A stretch of DNA of 64,000 bases from Mycteria americana (Eukaryota > Chordata > Aves > Ciconiiformes > Ciconiidae), in NCBI RefSeq assembly GCF_035582795.1, contig NC_134366.1, positions 153,497,519 to 153,561,518 on the forward strand, in the 5' to 3' direction. This document shows positions 1 to 12,300 of this stretch, in pieces. The translations under genes and the position numbers were made by a program. The notes beneath the pieces were generated by a model, which did no database searches, was not told the origin of the DNA, and saw only the letters and a list, made by a program, of their open reading frames with translations. Numbering within the stretch: the stretch's first letter is position 1; each line of letters begins with the position of its first letter.

Positions 1-984
1 CTTCACGTTGTCATTGCTGGGAAGCATTAAGCTTTTGTGGCTGTCTCAGTGATACATCAGCAACAGTCAACATGGTTCACTTCAGTTAGTTAGCTCAACT
101 TTGAATTTTCTGGGCTCAGAATAGGTGATTTGGGGTATGTGTTTCATTCTTACCCTTATCTTGTTGATGAGCAGCTTTATCTCCATTTTAATATACATTT
201 GTCTAGAAATATCTTTGGGCTTTAAAAGTTAGCAAAGAGTTCATAAATAAACACTGAACAACATCCCTTGCTATTTTTAATATTTTGCTGTTATGGAGTC
301 TGGTGGTAAAACCACTCAAATTTTTTCAACTTTTAAGGAGAGGTTCAGAACAGACCAAAGCAGTCAGAGCACACTGGCCAGCAAAACCATGTTTGCATTG
401 CCAGAGCAGCACAAAACCAGCCAAGCCTTACTTGTCTTTACTTCCCAAATGTCTCATTTCCTTAGCACACTCTGTTATAAAGACCAGTATTTTGTGAGGG
501 GCAGAATAGTTCTAGTTCCTTTTGTTCACGTGTCCCTGGTTCGTTACAGGAAATACAAGCACTACAGGTCAGTGGTAACAGGTGTCAGTCAGACAGGAGA
601 AAACTCCTAGCTGTCAACTACAATGTCATATAAGATAATCAATGAAATAGTCATCGTTTAGGGTGTTTACAATGTAATGTTTTTCTAAACGTAGCTGATG
701 CATAAGATTACTCTGACTTTAAACTACAGCTAAAGTTTGGGTGATCTGTGTTTTTGTGCTACCGGACTCATTTGAGACACATTCAAAACAAGGAATGGAC
801 ACGTGATGAAGCTCCCAAAGGCTCTAGGGTTGACATGAAAAATGGATGAACAGACCCACATGGCAGTTCTTAGAAAACTCAAGAAGTAAGAGCTGGCAGA
901 GCATGTGCTCTATTTTCCAAACATTAAGTCCTTCAAGTATCGAAGTTAGGATGTGACAGACTGAATGGATAGACAGCTAGATGG
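1..984. other. Intergenic flank, nothing recognised
   Basis: No open reading frame here resembles a known protein and no repeat family is recognised. Two overlapping frames near 285-610 (70 and 105 codons) show no domain, signal peptide or splice context and are most likely chance. In mammals the gene on this side of DCSTAMP is RIMS2, but I see no RIMS2-like C2-domain exon. Confidence 0.5.
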
Positions 985-1303
985 GTAAAAAACAGATTGG
1001 GGGGGTCAGGCTCAGAGGGCAGTGGTTAATGGACCATAATCCACTTGGATGCTGCAGAAGTAGAGTGCAGGGGTCTATCCTGGAACCTGTCCACTTAAAC
1101 ATCTTTACTGATGACCTGGAGGAGGTGGTGGAATCTGCTCTCATCAAGTTTGCATACAGCATTGAACTGGGGGGGGGAATCAGCCAGTATGTTCAAGGGC
1201 TACGCTGCCATTCAGAGGCACTTAGCGAGGCTGGAGGAATGGGCCAAAAGGACAAATTCAGCAAAGGCAAATGCAAAGTCCTGTGCCTGGGGAGGAATAG
1301 TAG
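985..1303 (+). mobile_element. CR1 LINE fragment, reverse-transcriptase region
   Basis: The plus-strand frame at 981-1316 reads through a degraded piece of CR1 ORF2. It carries the segment just after the catalytic region (VQGSILEPVHLNIFTDDLEE, the CR1 'G-S-V-L-G-P-V-L-F-N-I-F-I-N-D-L' region). This continues through a damaged 'SKFADDTKLGG' equivalent and ends at the 'KFSKGKCKVLCLGRN' block that CR1 ORF2 usually has. The metal-binding aspartates are lost (FAYS in place of FADD), so the copy is dead. A G8 run near 1170 sits in the damaged stretch. Boundaries are approximate. Confidence 0.85.
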
Positions 1304-1378
1304 AATCGTGAGATAACAGGATAATTCAGGTTAGATGGGACCTCAGTAGGGCTCTCGTCCAGCTTCCTGCTGGGGAGG
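1297..1378 (-). mobile_element. CR1 3'-end fragment, minus strand
   Basis: The stretch reads like the reverse complement of an old CR1 3' terminus: an 'agaatcgtgaga' start, then 'aattcaggttagatgggacctcag', then 'ctctcgtccagcttcctgctg'. It abuts the plus-strand CR1 fragment directly, which suggests one insertion next to or into the other. It is strongly mutated. Confidence 0.6.
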
Positions 1379-1744
1379 GGACTTGGGAGGGGTACGGACA
1401 TCAGCGTCCAGGTAATGATATGGCCTGGTGAGGCGGGCCAGGATGGGAGGCTCTTCAGTTTGACACAACACATGTTTGAGAAACCACTCACCTTTTATGA
1501 GATTCAAGTTCTGAAATGCAAACGGTGGTGAAATTTTAACCCACAGGATTACTGCAAAAGACTACTTGGCAGAATTTATTACATTTAATAGTTTGCTATA
1601 GGACTAGCTCCTGGCTTTGGTGTAAAACAGGAGCATCTGAAACCCTGTACGACAGTAGGAGTCTCGTGGTGGTGTTTTTAAGAGATAGTGCATACCAGCC
1701 ACTCTAAATAATCTGTTGCGTTATTCCATGCTGACTCCTGATAT

Positions 1745-2660
1745 TAAGTCGGGAAGCGCCTCGGAAAGGCATTTCCAGGGCTGCAGAAGCAGGCAGCTGC
1801 CTGGCATGGGGCACGGGCTCTGCCAGGCTTGGGCTGGCACAGCATGGGGCTGGCAGCTCAGGGAGCTCAGGGTGGTGGCAGGCTGCCCGCAGGGATGTGG
1901 GTGCTGCCAGCCCAAACCCAGGCTGGCTTTTCATCGGGGATCAGCCAAGACTGCAGGCTGGCAGCGGAGGTGGCAGCCCTGGGGTCCCCAAGGGAGAAGT
2001 GGGGAAAGCAAAATGCCGTGGGGAGGGAGCAGGGGCTTGGAGGGCGCGGAGCTGGAGGATGGCCATGAGGAGAGCTCGGCGGGTGTCTGCCCTTCCAGAG
2101 CCCCACGGGAGTCCGTCAGCAGAGCGTGAGCGCAGGAGCTGTGTGCCTGTCTGTGTCCCAGTGAGCTGGCAGGGACGGAGGAGCACCGCAGGGCTTTCCG
2201 GCAGCCACGGGCAGCTCTGCAGGAGGCTCCCCGCCACCGGGCAGCTATCGCTGCCCTGAGTCCCACAGTACCGCTGGGATCCAGGTCTGTCCTGCGCCCT
2301 CCATGGACCCAAAGGGTGCAAACTGTCTGTACCGTAACTTTTACCTGCACAGGGACTTGCTGTAAGTTGATGGACTTGGACTGACTTCAGAGTTTCTGTC
2401 TCGGGTGAATGTGGCTTTATCCACACCCCTTCTTCTCCAAAATCATCGATTTGGTAGCTGATGAATGCCTGCGCCATGCTGCCCTACCGGTTGCGTTTGT
2501 GCTGGTGAAGGCTCACTCGGTTATTTCCACTCTGATGGCTGGTGGGTGGCACGCAGCATTGCTGTGCGTGCTGCAGCCTCGCTGGCTCAGGGCAGAGCCT
2601 CGGCCCCCTCTCTGGGCTGAGTCTGTAGTGGATCTGTCAAATCCAGAGCAGGTAGCACAA
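1745..2660. other. GC-rich, CpG-enriched intergenic block
   Basis: Base composition changes sharply from the AT-rich surroundings to a GC-rich block. CpG dinucleotides are visibly denser between about 1745 and 2390 than elsewhere in the window. Several long overlapping frames on both strands (up to 178 codons on the minus strand at 1941-2477) are expected by chance in stop-poor GC-rich DNA, and none shows a recognisable domain. It could be a regulatory or promoter element, an old repeat or simply a GC-rich patch. No transcription start signal is evident. Confidence 0.4.
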
Positions 2661-4288
2661 TGTACGCTTGGATAAAACCTAAATCCCCCTGTTTGTTACA
2701 GTGTAAGTCGAGAGTAGCGTCCATGTTGACTCCAAGAGCAGCAGGACAGACTGGAAAGTCCTCAAAATATAAACGTTTCCAGTGACAGCTGTCAATGATT
2801 TATAAACCATTCTCCATCCACATTGACAACTAGCACATGGATAATAAAGAATACACTTAAGACAAAACATTTTGTACAATTACTGTTTCCTCAGATGGTC
2901 ATATTAAGTTACTCAGAAATATAGTCTGTTCTGTTGCTTAACTCTGCTTCTGTTAACACAAATGACTACTTTTGTCACCAGTTGGCTAAACTAATGCAGA
3001 GCTTGGAAAACACATTTCCTTAGCTAATGGCAGGAACAAATAGCCATAAAAGAGTGAACTATTTACACGTTTCTCCATTGGGATACAAAGTTCAAAATAA
3101 TTACCACAAACACAAAAGATGCTGTACTAGAGTTTAAATTAAAAACAAAAACAAAATAAAATACACACAATAATTTTCAGTTTGGGAAACAGAAACAAGT
3201 CCCATTCTTTTTTGCCACACAGGCTAATAACTGGTTTTAACGTGATGCATTTGTATCACTAAAGCCATTTATCTTAGTCTTTTTTAAGTAAAGAACTTAA
3301 ACTTTGAGGGAAAAAATCCTCACGCCATTTTGTATGGTCTTCCAAGTATTAGTTACCAGTTTAAAGGGAGGGAAATAAATAAATGAAGTACTTCACATTT
3401 AGATAAACAAAGTTATAATATTCTGCAAAAATTATAATTTTACAGCTATATTAAAAATAATATTTAAGCTTGGGGTGTGGGCAGAACACATCCTGGCCAC
3501 TGCACGGAGTTACGCCTGCAAAGAATTTTTAAATCAGTTCAGCGTAGTTTGCGAGCATGTTTTGCAGTCACGTTAGGGTGGAAGATCACTGGCAAGCCTG
3601 ATCACGCTGAGTAACCCTGAGTTTGGATAGGAAGTGCAGTGGAGTTTTTTGCCATTGGATACCCCAGGAAGACTGTGTCTGCCCACCCACACGTACCTTG
3701 GGGCACTGTCTGCACCAAGCGCTCTCGGTAACGTCTATCACATTGGCATCCACCATGTACGACCAACTGAAGAGATGCTTTGCTCTTCTTACTCCTTAAA
3801 ACACTCTGACAAGTGGAAGAAGACATTTCAGTCAGGCTGTAAAAGGGTCTTATGTTTCTTCTGACACACACCCACACACAGGCACACCCTGCCACTCAGA
3901 AACTGAAAAAAATACATTAAATGCAAAGATGGGTGAGAAAGGGCCATGAAACAAGAACCCTAAAGGGTAGGTAGGTATTTTACTGACAAAAAGTAAAGTA
4001 AACTTCAAATGTGCATAGATTTATTACACAGCTGTACACATGGGTGAGGCAAAATCCTCCAAATGATCCCTTGGGAAGCCAGCTCCTCTCTCCCACCACA
4101 AGCCCAGCTGTCAATAGCCAAGGCAGCATGGGAGTTTTCTTTATGTTATATGAAAAAGGAGAAATGTAGCCTGGACAGGAAAAAAACCAGAACAAAACAA
4201 ACCTCCAAACCCACCAAAACCCAAGGAACAGAGGGAGTGACCATGGTCCCGAGCGTGCAAGGTAAAGCAGGGGAGAGGGTCACCACCC

Positions 4289-4312
4289 TTCCTTCCTTCC
4301 TTCCTTCCTTTC
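4289..4312. repeat. (CCTT)n microsatellite
   Basis: About six uninterrupted CCTT units followed by a CTTTC break. A simple repeat of this sort is likely length-polymorphic. Confidence 0.9.
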
Positions 4313-7300
4313 TGCCCATTCTGTTGTGCTGTCTTGCCCCAGGACTACCTGGTCTGCCCTTCACAGCACGAGGTCTGCTCATTTTTTTTCTTCATAATAC
4401 ACACACAAATTTAGTCTGGGGAGCCTGACCGCACAGGTGACAGTAGCTGTGGGGTTGGAGAGGGGGGAGAGCCCCCCAACCCTGTCTAAAGAGGGAACTA
4501 TGTATGTGAATGACCATGGCATGAGAGTGGACTAGGGCTAATGGCCAAGGCTAAAGCTCTCATTCCTCCCCCTCTTTGGAAAGTTCTTAAAAATAGCTAG
4601 TTTAGATTTTTCCTCAGTTCTGCTGTTTCTCAACAAGTATCTCCTCTCCAGTGTGCAGGGGGAGCACAGGGGAGCATTGGGTGCACTGGGTTGGTACTGG
4701 AGAGCTGCAGGGAGCTGGTAGGGCTGAGTGCTGCAAGAGTTCTACTGTTTGGGCTTTTGGCTGGAGGCAGAGAGGGCAATGTCTGTGATGCATGTAACAG
4801 CTCTGACCCTGTAGCAGGGTTCAAGGAAATCTGCCCACCGTGGCAGATCTGGCCTGCATCATTTCACATGGACAGTGAGACAAGCCCATTTTCAGCCAGT
4901 TTCTAATGTATCCAGACTGAGGAATACAACCACCATCTCTGCATGGTAATTTTGTGATATGTATCCTATTTATGGTAATATTTCCAGCTGAGGTCATGAA
5001 CTGCAAATGCTATTTTGATTACTGGACTAGCCAAAACTGCAAATTTTTTGCCTTCATCTTGGATTGAAATTCCTGGAAGTGGTAACACAGGACTAACAAC
5101 AGACATCTGTGAAGCTCTCAAACACTTCTGCTTAAATCTCTGGGCAAGGGCATGGCCAGACCAAGAAAGCACCTGGGTTGGCTGGTAGCTAAGCAGAAAG
5201 TCTGGTGGGGACAGTAACAAGAACCTGACAAGGTTCTGGCTTCATCCTGATACGGAGGACAGAGTATACAGAAAGGAGGTTTGGATGTTTTAGAAAGGGA
5301 GAAGGATCTGAGAGACCCCGTGATTTGAAGGAAATGCCTTGTGCGTGACAAGAGGTCTCTGGGAGAAGGGTAAAACCCTGAAGCATAGTCAGGAGTGGGG
5401 AAGCACAGAAGCATGGCAAGGTGTATTTTATTGTTTTCTCTGGAACTATGATTTGTTTGGGTTGCATAAAGAAAGGAATCATTAATTTATTAGAAATGTT
5501 AACATAGTTTGTGTGGCTATGGGACATCATGTGTCTTAATTGAAAACTAGATTTCCTGCTTGGATGGAGGACTGGAGCTGTAGGAAAAGGTCAGTTACAA
5601 CTGCCCTGAAGTTTTGCCAAAAAGAGGACAAACCAATTGGCTCAAACCAGGTACCTCCTACATAAGTTCCACTGATGTAATGAACTAGGCCTTTTCTCTT
5701 GGTAGGGACATCAGGGCTGTGGCACTTAAAAAAAATAAAGCTCTCTCCATTAAAAATGTGAAAGGAACTAATTGTATCTTAAGAGAATGAACATTTAGCC
5801 AGCTATAGCAAATGAAGAGTTAATACATAACAGACTTCAATAGTTACCAGGCTCATTATATTGAAGGAAGATTAAACTCTCCATGGCATTGGTATTCTGA
5901 ATAAATGGTAGCAAATCCATTTGACTAAAAGTATGACAAGGTTTTTTTCTTTCCTAATCTAAGCTGTACTCTCTAAATAATAGTTAAGTAACTAAGATAC
6001 AAATCTTCTTATGAAACTTCAGTGAAACAAGGAGGATATTCACTGACTTTTACTGAGAAGACTTGGTTGCATTTCCTTTTACAGACATTTCACCTCATTA
6101 ATATTTAAACAATCTCCATAGAAAGGCTAAAAAAATGGAATGAAAGCTTTCAGTACAATTGTGATGGGGGGGGGAAGATCCGTCGAGAACTGGTAAATCA
6201 GGAAAAAGGAAAAGTAATTACAGTGTATTGAGCATCTTCCTTTATTCCTATCCAATTGACTCGAACATTTACAGCATGCCAGAAGCAAAGAAAATGAAGT
6301 AATTCTGTCATAGCACTGATATTTTCTTTGGGATCGTTGAAAACTACATAATAGGGCATTTGTCAGCTAGGAGCAAGTTTTTCAGCAAGAATTATTGATT
6401 TTAATTATCATATGGTAGAGCTTTTAACATATAACGTAATCTACATTTCAGATTTTGAGCATATCCTGGGCTAACTCTCTTTGCAAAGTACTTCTCTACT
6501 GCTGCAGGGCCTCACGGGGAGGAACCAGCCTGAGGTTCTCTCCCTGTTCTTCTTCCAGGAGCTTTGGCTAGTGTCTCCAAACAATCCTTATTAGCATCAT
6601 GGCTATAATCAAGCTCTTTCAGCACAGTGTAATTCAGCTCATTAGTAATTGCAACTCAACACAAATGTGTCCTCAGGACAACTACCTTTCCTATAAATCT
6701 CTCAGTTAAAATCAGTTTTTAACCGTATTTTCCCGGTGCTGGCATACAATCTGTATTGTTTGAGTACTTGGAGAAAAACTCAGGCTCTGGCTGGCTAACT
6801 TCAGCTGGAAAGTTCTCTTCCTCAAAGCCTGCTCATACTCCTGTTTTCTGTCAAATGCCCTACTACCTATGAAATCTTTCATGCTGCAACCTGTTAGCTG
6901 ATCATAAAATGTACATTTCCCCCAATTTCCCCATATTTACAGAATGTCTTGTAGTTGTAAAGAGGCTTATCTCATCTTGAACACAATCTTTGCTTGATTG
7001 CAGGAAAGGAAATGGCTGATTAGCTGTTTTCTTCCTAACAAAATACAAATGTTGATAAATGGTAATTGAAGTTGTGATTACTGAAGAAAGGATAATATAC
7101 TGGAAGCCTAAATGTTGCTTTCGATAGAAATGCAGAAGGAAGTAAATCTGCTAGAATAGAAACTGCTTTTTTTATAAATCACATACTTTAACATTTAGCG
7201 TTGGTTTTTATATTTCTCTTCATTAGATGTATGCTAAGAGTGCTGACCTGTAACAACTTAAATAATTAATTGCTGCAATCATTGTACCAGACTTATTTCA

Positions 7301-8360
7301 AAACTTATAATGAATTGGTTTAAGATACCAAAAAAATTATATAACCACAGAAAATTTCTTCCATTCTCCCTCTTTGCAGCCAACTAGCACTATTCTCCTG
7401 TGTTTACTATCTTCAATAAGAAAAAGCTTTTCTTTTACTTTTGCACTACACCAAATTTCTCTGAAAATGTCATACAGCTAATCCTCTGATTTTATTAATG
7501 AATTTGGGGGCCAAACAAATCTCTGGGTAGGTCAGAAGAAAAGCAGCATCCTACCTTTCAGGTTTTATCACTGGGAGCTCATTTTTAACTGGTATTATTT
7601 ATAAATAAATATTTAACTTCTCCATATTTGAGTATCTTCTTCCTTCAGACGAGAACTGTCATGAACTGCAACTTCCAGTTGGTAGAATGTATGCCGTCTC
7701 TCTTTGCTTGTTTCCATAAAGAATAATTTAATTTACCCCAGTCAGACAAACCAAATAAACTTAAAGAAAAAAAAAATCCATTACAGAAGCTATAATGGCC
7801 TGATATGAATCTTTCCCATCTCACTTTGTCATCATTCTTATTGCGGGTCCTTCCCAGGATAGCTCTGCTGACATTTGTCTTCTCTCTGTGCCCTTGGATG
7901 CCCTGCAGCTCAGGGCCCTGCCGAGGCAGAAACGGGAGCATCACTTTAATGGTGGTGCTGTTGGTGAGCCCCCTCCTTGCAGGGGCTCCCGAGAGCCTGC
8001 CTGCAGAGGAGCATTGTCACAGGGAGGGTCAAGGTTAAGTTTTAGGGCCCTACATATGGTGATCACTCCCTTTCCTGTCCTACCTATGTCTTTTTCTTTT
8101 CTCTCTTCTTCTTGCTAAAATAAAGGCGTCACTACCCCTTTCCACATCCACGCAGAAGCATTAAACTACAGCTTTGTGCCCTAATTAGCTGGGGGAGATG
8201 CTGGATAATGCATATTCTCAGTTCCTAAGTAGTTCAGGCTCAAATCTTCATTGGTTTTATACCTCTGAGGAGATGAACTATGCTGTTACTTGTTTAATGG
8301 CTAGAGAACTGTTAATATTTTTGTAGCTGATATAGGCTGTGGTTGTCTGGGAAGGTGGCA

Positions 8361-8382
8361 TGTCCTGTAAAATTACAGGACA
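8361..8382. repeat. 22-bp near-perfect palindrome
   Basis: The arms TGTCCTGTAA and TTACAGGACA are exact reverse complements, separated by only two bases (AA). Such a dyad could be a binding site for a dimeric factor, or chance. Confidence 0.85.
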
Positions 8383-8790
8383 GATGGGAACCCATAACAC
8401 TACATATTAATGTCTAATGAAATTCTAACTATTTCCATAACTCTGCGAACTTGGATGTGTTGAGGTTTGTTTTATAATGTTTTGTGGGTTTCATTCTGTG
8501 CCTTCCCCTTTGTTTTAAAAGTTCTTCTTCCTCAAAACGCTCTATTTCTATACTGGTTTTAGTATCATATACTCATTGTGCACAAGAACTAACTTTACTG
8601 CATGAACCACTTCCTCCCCCCTTTCTTTTAATTTAAAGAAGCTATTCTTTAGCTGAACCATGTAAGAGTCAGAAAACAGAAGACAGAGAATTCAGTCTTT
8701 GGCCAGAAGTAGACAACACAAGGAAAGGCTTTGGAAAGAACAGTGTCAAGTATTGTCTTGTAAGCCTTAGGCTGCCTTACTTTTTAATTA

Positions 8791-8818
8791 TTTTTTTTTC
8801 TTTTTTTTTCTTTTTTTT

Positions 8819-8850
<32 letters not shown>

Positions 8851-8858
8851 TCTTTTTT
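8791..8858. repeat. Oligo-T/C tract, 10-11 bp units (poly(A)-tail-like on minus strand)
   Basis: Six runs of 9-10 T, each separated by a single C, give an almost regular 10-11 bp period. On the minus strand this is an A-rich tail interrupted by G. It begins 12 bases after an AATAAA hexamer (minus strand, 8876-8871), the order expected for a retroposed polyadenylated transcript whose tail later expanded as a microsatellite. Confidence 0.85.
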
Positions 8859-8870
8859 GTCAGAAGGAAC

Positions 8871-8876
8871 TTTATT
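8871..8876 (-). promoter_or_regulatory. AATAAA hexamer immediately before A-tract (minus strand)
   Basis: TTTATT on the plus strand is AATAAA on the minus strand, with 12 bases to the start of the A-rich tract. A second AATAAA lies about 55 bases upstream on the same strand (plus-strand TTTATT near 8920). It may be the polyadenylation signal of the source transcript of a retrocopy. No source gene was recognised. Confidence 0.45.
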
Positions 8877-8996
8877 AGTCACTAACAAAACCCAAACATC
8901 CAAGACTGGAAAATAATACTTTATTGCAAGTTTCAATCAAGTTAGCAAAGTTATAAACTCCTTCAAAGTAACTGAGGGGTAAAGATGGAAATGCCA

Positions 8997-9345
8997 GACC
9001 TATTTTATAGCAACACTGCCAGATGCTTTGATAGATCCATTATAAATTCTACTTACATTATTCTAAGCAAAGATTGCTATCCAGTTGCTGTTCCTTGGCT
9101 ACATTATTTCTTTCCTTATCTCACTGATTCTTTTCATAGCATACAGTAAGGAATTTATTAGTAATGTATCAGATTTCCTGGTAGGATATGGTCCAACAAA
9201 TGCTGTTATTACATTTTTCTCTTTTTTCCATATAACCTTTTTCACTTTGGCAGTCTTTGCTGTATGGGCGCCTTCACTGGAGCAATGCTGACTTCAATTA
9301 TCTGGAATAGCATATATTATGGAAAAATTAGATTGGAATAGTTTG
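8997..9345 (+). pseudogene. Possible broken membrane-protein-like frame, unrecognised
   Basis: The plus-strand frame 9085-9291 encodes 68 residues rich in I, L, F and V, with at least two long hydrophobic stretches separated by a short polar loop (SKEFISNVSDF, then VGYGPTN). In the neighbouring frame, just past its end, a second hydrophobic stretch (MGAFTGAMLTSIIWNSIYYG) runs to a stop at about 9345. One frame change near 9262 would therefore join the two. The region upstream, from about 8997, also reads in short hydrophobic pieces broken by stops. I do not recognise the family. Low-complexity AT-rich DNA readily produces hydrophobic frames, and the poly(A)-like tail next door is on the opposite strand and so does not support this strand. 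Treat it as a weak pseudogene candidate. Confidence 0.2.
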
Positions 9346-12300
9346 GTATTTCATTACAGTGTAACTGTCTGGGGCAAAACCTTTTTGTGGTGCATCCTGT
9401 TTGTTTTTCATTTCCCTAGAGTCATTTAAAAGAGTAAATTCTTATGACTGGCCTATCTTTTGCTTTGGTGAAAGAGATAATAGGGTATTGAGTGAACAAC
9501 AGGATGAAAACACAAAGGAAAAAAAGAAATGAAAAATCAGTTATCAATGTATGAATAGCTTGGGGTTTACTTTAAGTTGGTGAAAATTATCTGGAACCCA
9601 CTTCTGGAAAATGTGCTTTGTGAGTATCCCCAGGTGTCCCCCAACTAAGCAGGAGCTTACACACCATCTTCAGCCTGAGAACTTGCCTTGCTCTCCCCAG
9701 CCCATCCCCATCATTAGGGCTCAGCTGATATTACTTCCCCTCTCAGATTTTCTGGAATAGCCTCTTGTGCAATCTCTAGCTAGTCTAACAGTGTCAAAGT
9801 GATACCACTTATTTTAAGGTTTTTTAATAATAGACTTTTTCTAAGCAACATGTTTTTGAAATGAGTTAAAGCAGGAATACATGAGCAGTTGGGCACGTGA
9901 CTCTAAGAAGGCTGGGAATGCTCAGGCCAAGGACTCACGTGAGTCCAAAAGAAGGTGCATGCCTGCACCAGGGGAAACTCCAGCCCAAAAGCATGTGTCC
10001 ATGAATCTGCCAAACAGTTCAGGCTGTGGAGTGAAAGGCAGGAATCCACCAGGCAGCCATGACCCAGCAAGCATTCATTTCCAAATAAGGTTGTTATTAC
10101 AGAACCCTTAACCCAGGATCTCACACAGGCTGCATCCTCCTTTTTAGTAGAGCTAGTTAGGCAGGTGCAGCTCCTCATTATAACTGTGAAACTGCTACCA
10201 GTGCTTTTTTAAATGTTGATTTTATGTTTCATTTGAAATGCCTATTCTCTCTGCAGTTGGAGGTAGCAGCTGTAGCTGGCTGCATAATTTGTTGGGAGTG
10301 ACATCTCCAACACAGAAGAGGTTATGAAACATAAACAAAGTAAAGTAACTTAAAACAGTGAAGAGAGGCACTTCCAGCTTTCGTTAAAAGAAGGATGTAA
10401 CAAATCTGTGCCTTGGGCAGTCATTTAATGATATCTGTTGGGCACTCAATCAAGACTCCATAGAGAGGTATCAAGATATCATTTTCCTGGGACCAAGTCA
10501 GGAGCGTTTATGTGGCCATCAATGATGATTATTCAACTGAAAACTCCCTGCTAAACTGCTTTCCTGGAGGCTGTTAGGAACTTTCCCCAGCTCAACTTAC
10601 AGGAATAGTTCTGTATAGCAAGCATCAAGTTAGTGTTTTCATAGTGACTCAAACACTACCTTTATATCATACAAAGATTAACTTCAGCTACCAGCATCAG
10701 ATACAAGCTTTACCCAAGCTCAGCAGTATTTGGACCAGGTTTTTCACTGGAGCCCATCAGAAGTGAGTTTCTGCAATCCTGATTCACACTGAGAACCATT
10801 TAGTCATAGCTGTTGTGTCGCCGGCTCCAGACATACTGCTCATCCAGTGGAGCTCTGCTCACTGTGAGTAATGATCCCCTGTCATTATTTCATTTCCTCA
10901 GATATTTAGAAAAGAAAATGTAATTGTCTTATTTTAATCTAAATTTCTGCTGTAGCAGAGAGAGTAATTAAAACCATGACTCAAAAACAAGAGCACAAAT
11001 ATTTACAAACGCTGATCTTTGTTTCTTTGCTGGCTCTCTGGAAGCCAGCCGTAAGGAAGGACTATTAGTTGCTAGCTGGTCTTCCTTAGGCAGAAGCAGG
11101 CAGAGCGGAATATCGAGTGATTTCAATGTGACACGGTGTTCACAGCTCTGAACTCGCTTTGCTCTTGCAGCACACAGATATGTCACACAAGGAAGCAAGC
11201 TTCAGCATCCTAAAGACAAACCCACAGAAATATGCATCCAGCTTGCATGTTACAATAGTTGAAGCACGGCGTTATCAAAACTGTGTTAATCACAGCATCG
11301 TTATCGGTTGAAATGCATTAAGGAACTGCCAGAACAGTAGGATCTCGAGCAGTGAGATTTTTAGTACTTTTTACGTGCAAGCAAATTTTGCTAGTCATTC
11401 TGCAGGGATTAAGAAAAAAAATGGAAAAATAGGTCAGAAATGCACTAATTCTGAAACCATCCTCACTTTTTTAGTGCAGACAGAGGGATCTGTACTGCAC
11501 TGGCAGACAGAGGAGAAGAATAAACCAACAACCATTACCGTACTGTTGTTCAAATTAGTAAACTGTCAGTTCCTCCTATTTTACAGTGGCCAGTACTGGA
11601 CAACGTCAGCAGGGAAGTGCAGGAACCAGGCAGCCCCAGCAGTTGCTGTTAGCTAGAGAAAACATTCCCCAAGAGAGGCTTGTGCTGTAGTTTGTGACCC
11701 GGTGGCCTCGGCCACCTCCAGCCAGCAGGCATCCACCTTGGTCCCAGAAAATATGTTTGACAGTTGTACTGACACAACAGTTCGTGAGGGTGGGCTGTGA
11801 GTGGGTCACTAAAATATTCCGCTTTAAAGGAACTGCCAGAAAAACCCAGTGACCCCAGCACACCTGAGAGCTGTCCCTGGTTGCAGCATACGGGTTGGGA
11901 AAGACCAGCTGAGGATCTTTATCAGCATGCTGTATCACTCAAGGGTGCTATGGCCTTAAGAAATTGAAATGTTAGGACACTTTTCAGGCTGCAGGACTTA
12001 TTTCTGTATTGTCTATATGTACTTTACAGGTTTATTTGGTTCTCTAGGAGAGGCTAGGAGCACTAATGCCAGTCACTGCCACAACTCAATTCAAATTGGT
12101 AAGTACAGGTAAAGTCTGCCCATAACTCCTTGTTCTTGAAAACATAGAGTGGAAAAAGTTATTCCACCCAGATGACCACAAACTATTTTCTTTCTCATAT
12201 ATAGCCCAAGTGGATGCAAAAATTCCTTCCTCCCCACCCTTCTCTTTGGGTCCAGTTCTTTGGTTAAAAGCTGCTGACCTGGCCAGCATTTGGGTTATTA

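Larger units (their letters stand above)
2661..8780. other. AT-rich intergenic DNA, no gene seen
   Basis: No credible exon, RNA gene or long repeat was seen. Notable small items are a (CCTT)n microsatellite at 4289-4312, a G-run/C-run inverted repeat at 4452-4483, and a 22-bp near-perfect palindrome at 8361-8382. Frames of up to 141 codons in this stretch lack domain signatures or splice context. Confidence 0.5.

Noticed and set aside
285-610. Two overlapping plus-strand frames of 70 and 105 codons
   Set aside because: No domain, no splice context and no similarity to the expected neighbour RIMS2; likely chance.
1931-2477. Long minus-strand frames (139 and 178 codons) in the GC-rich block
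   Set aside because: Stop codons are rare in GC-rich DNA, several frames are open at once, and none has a recognisable domain.
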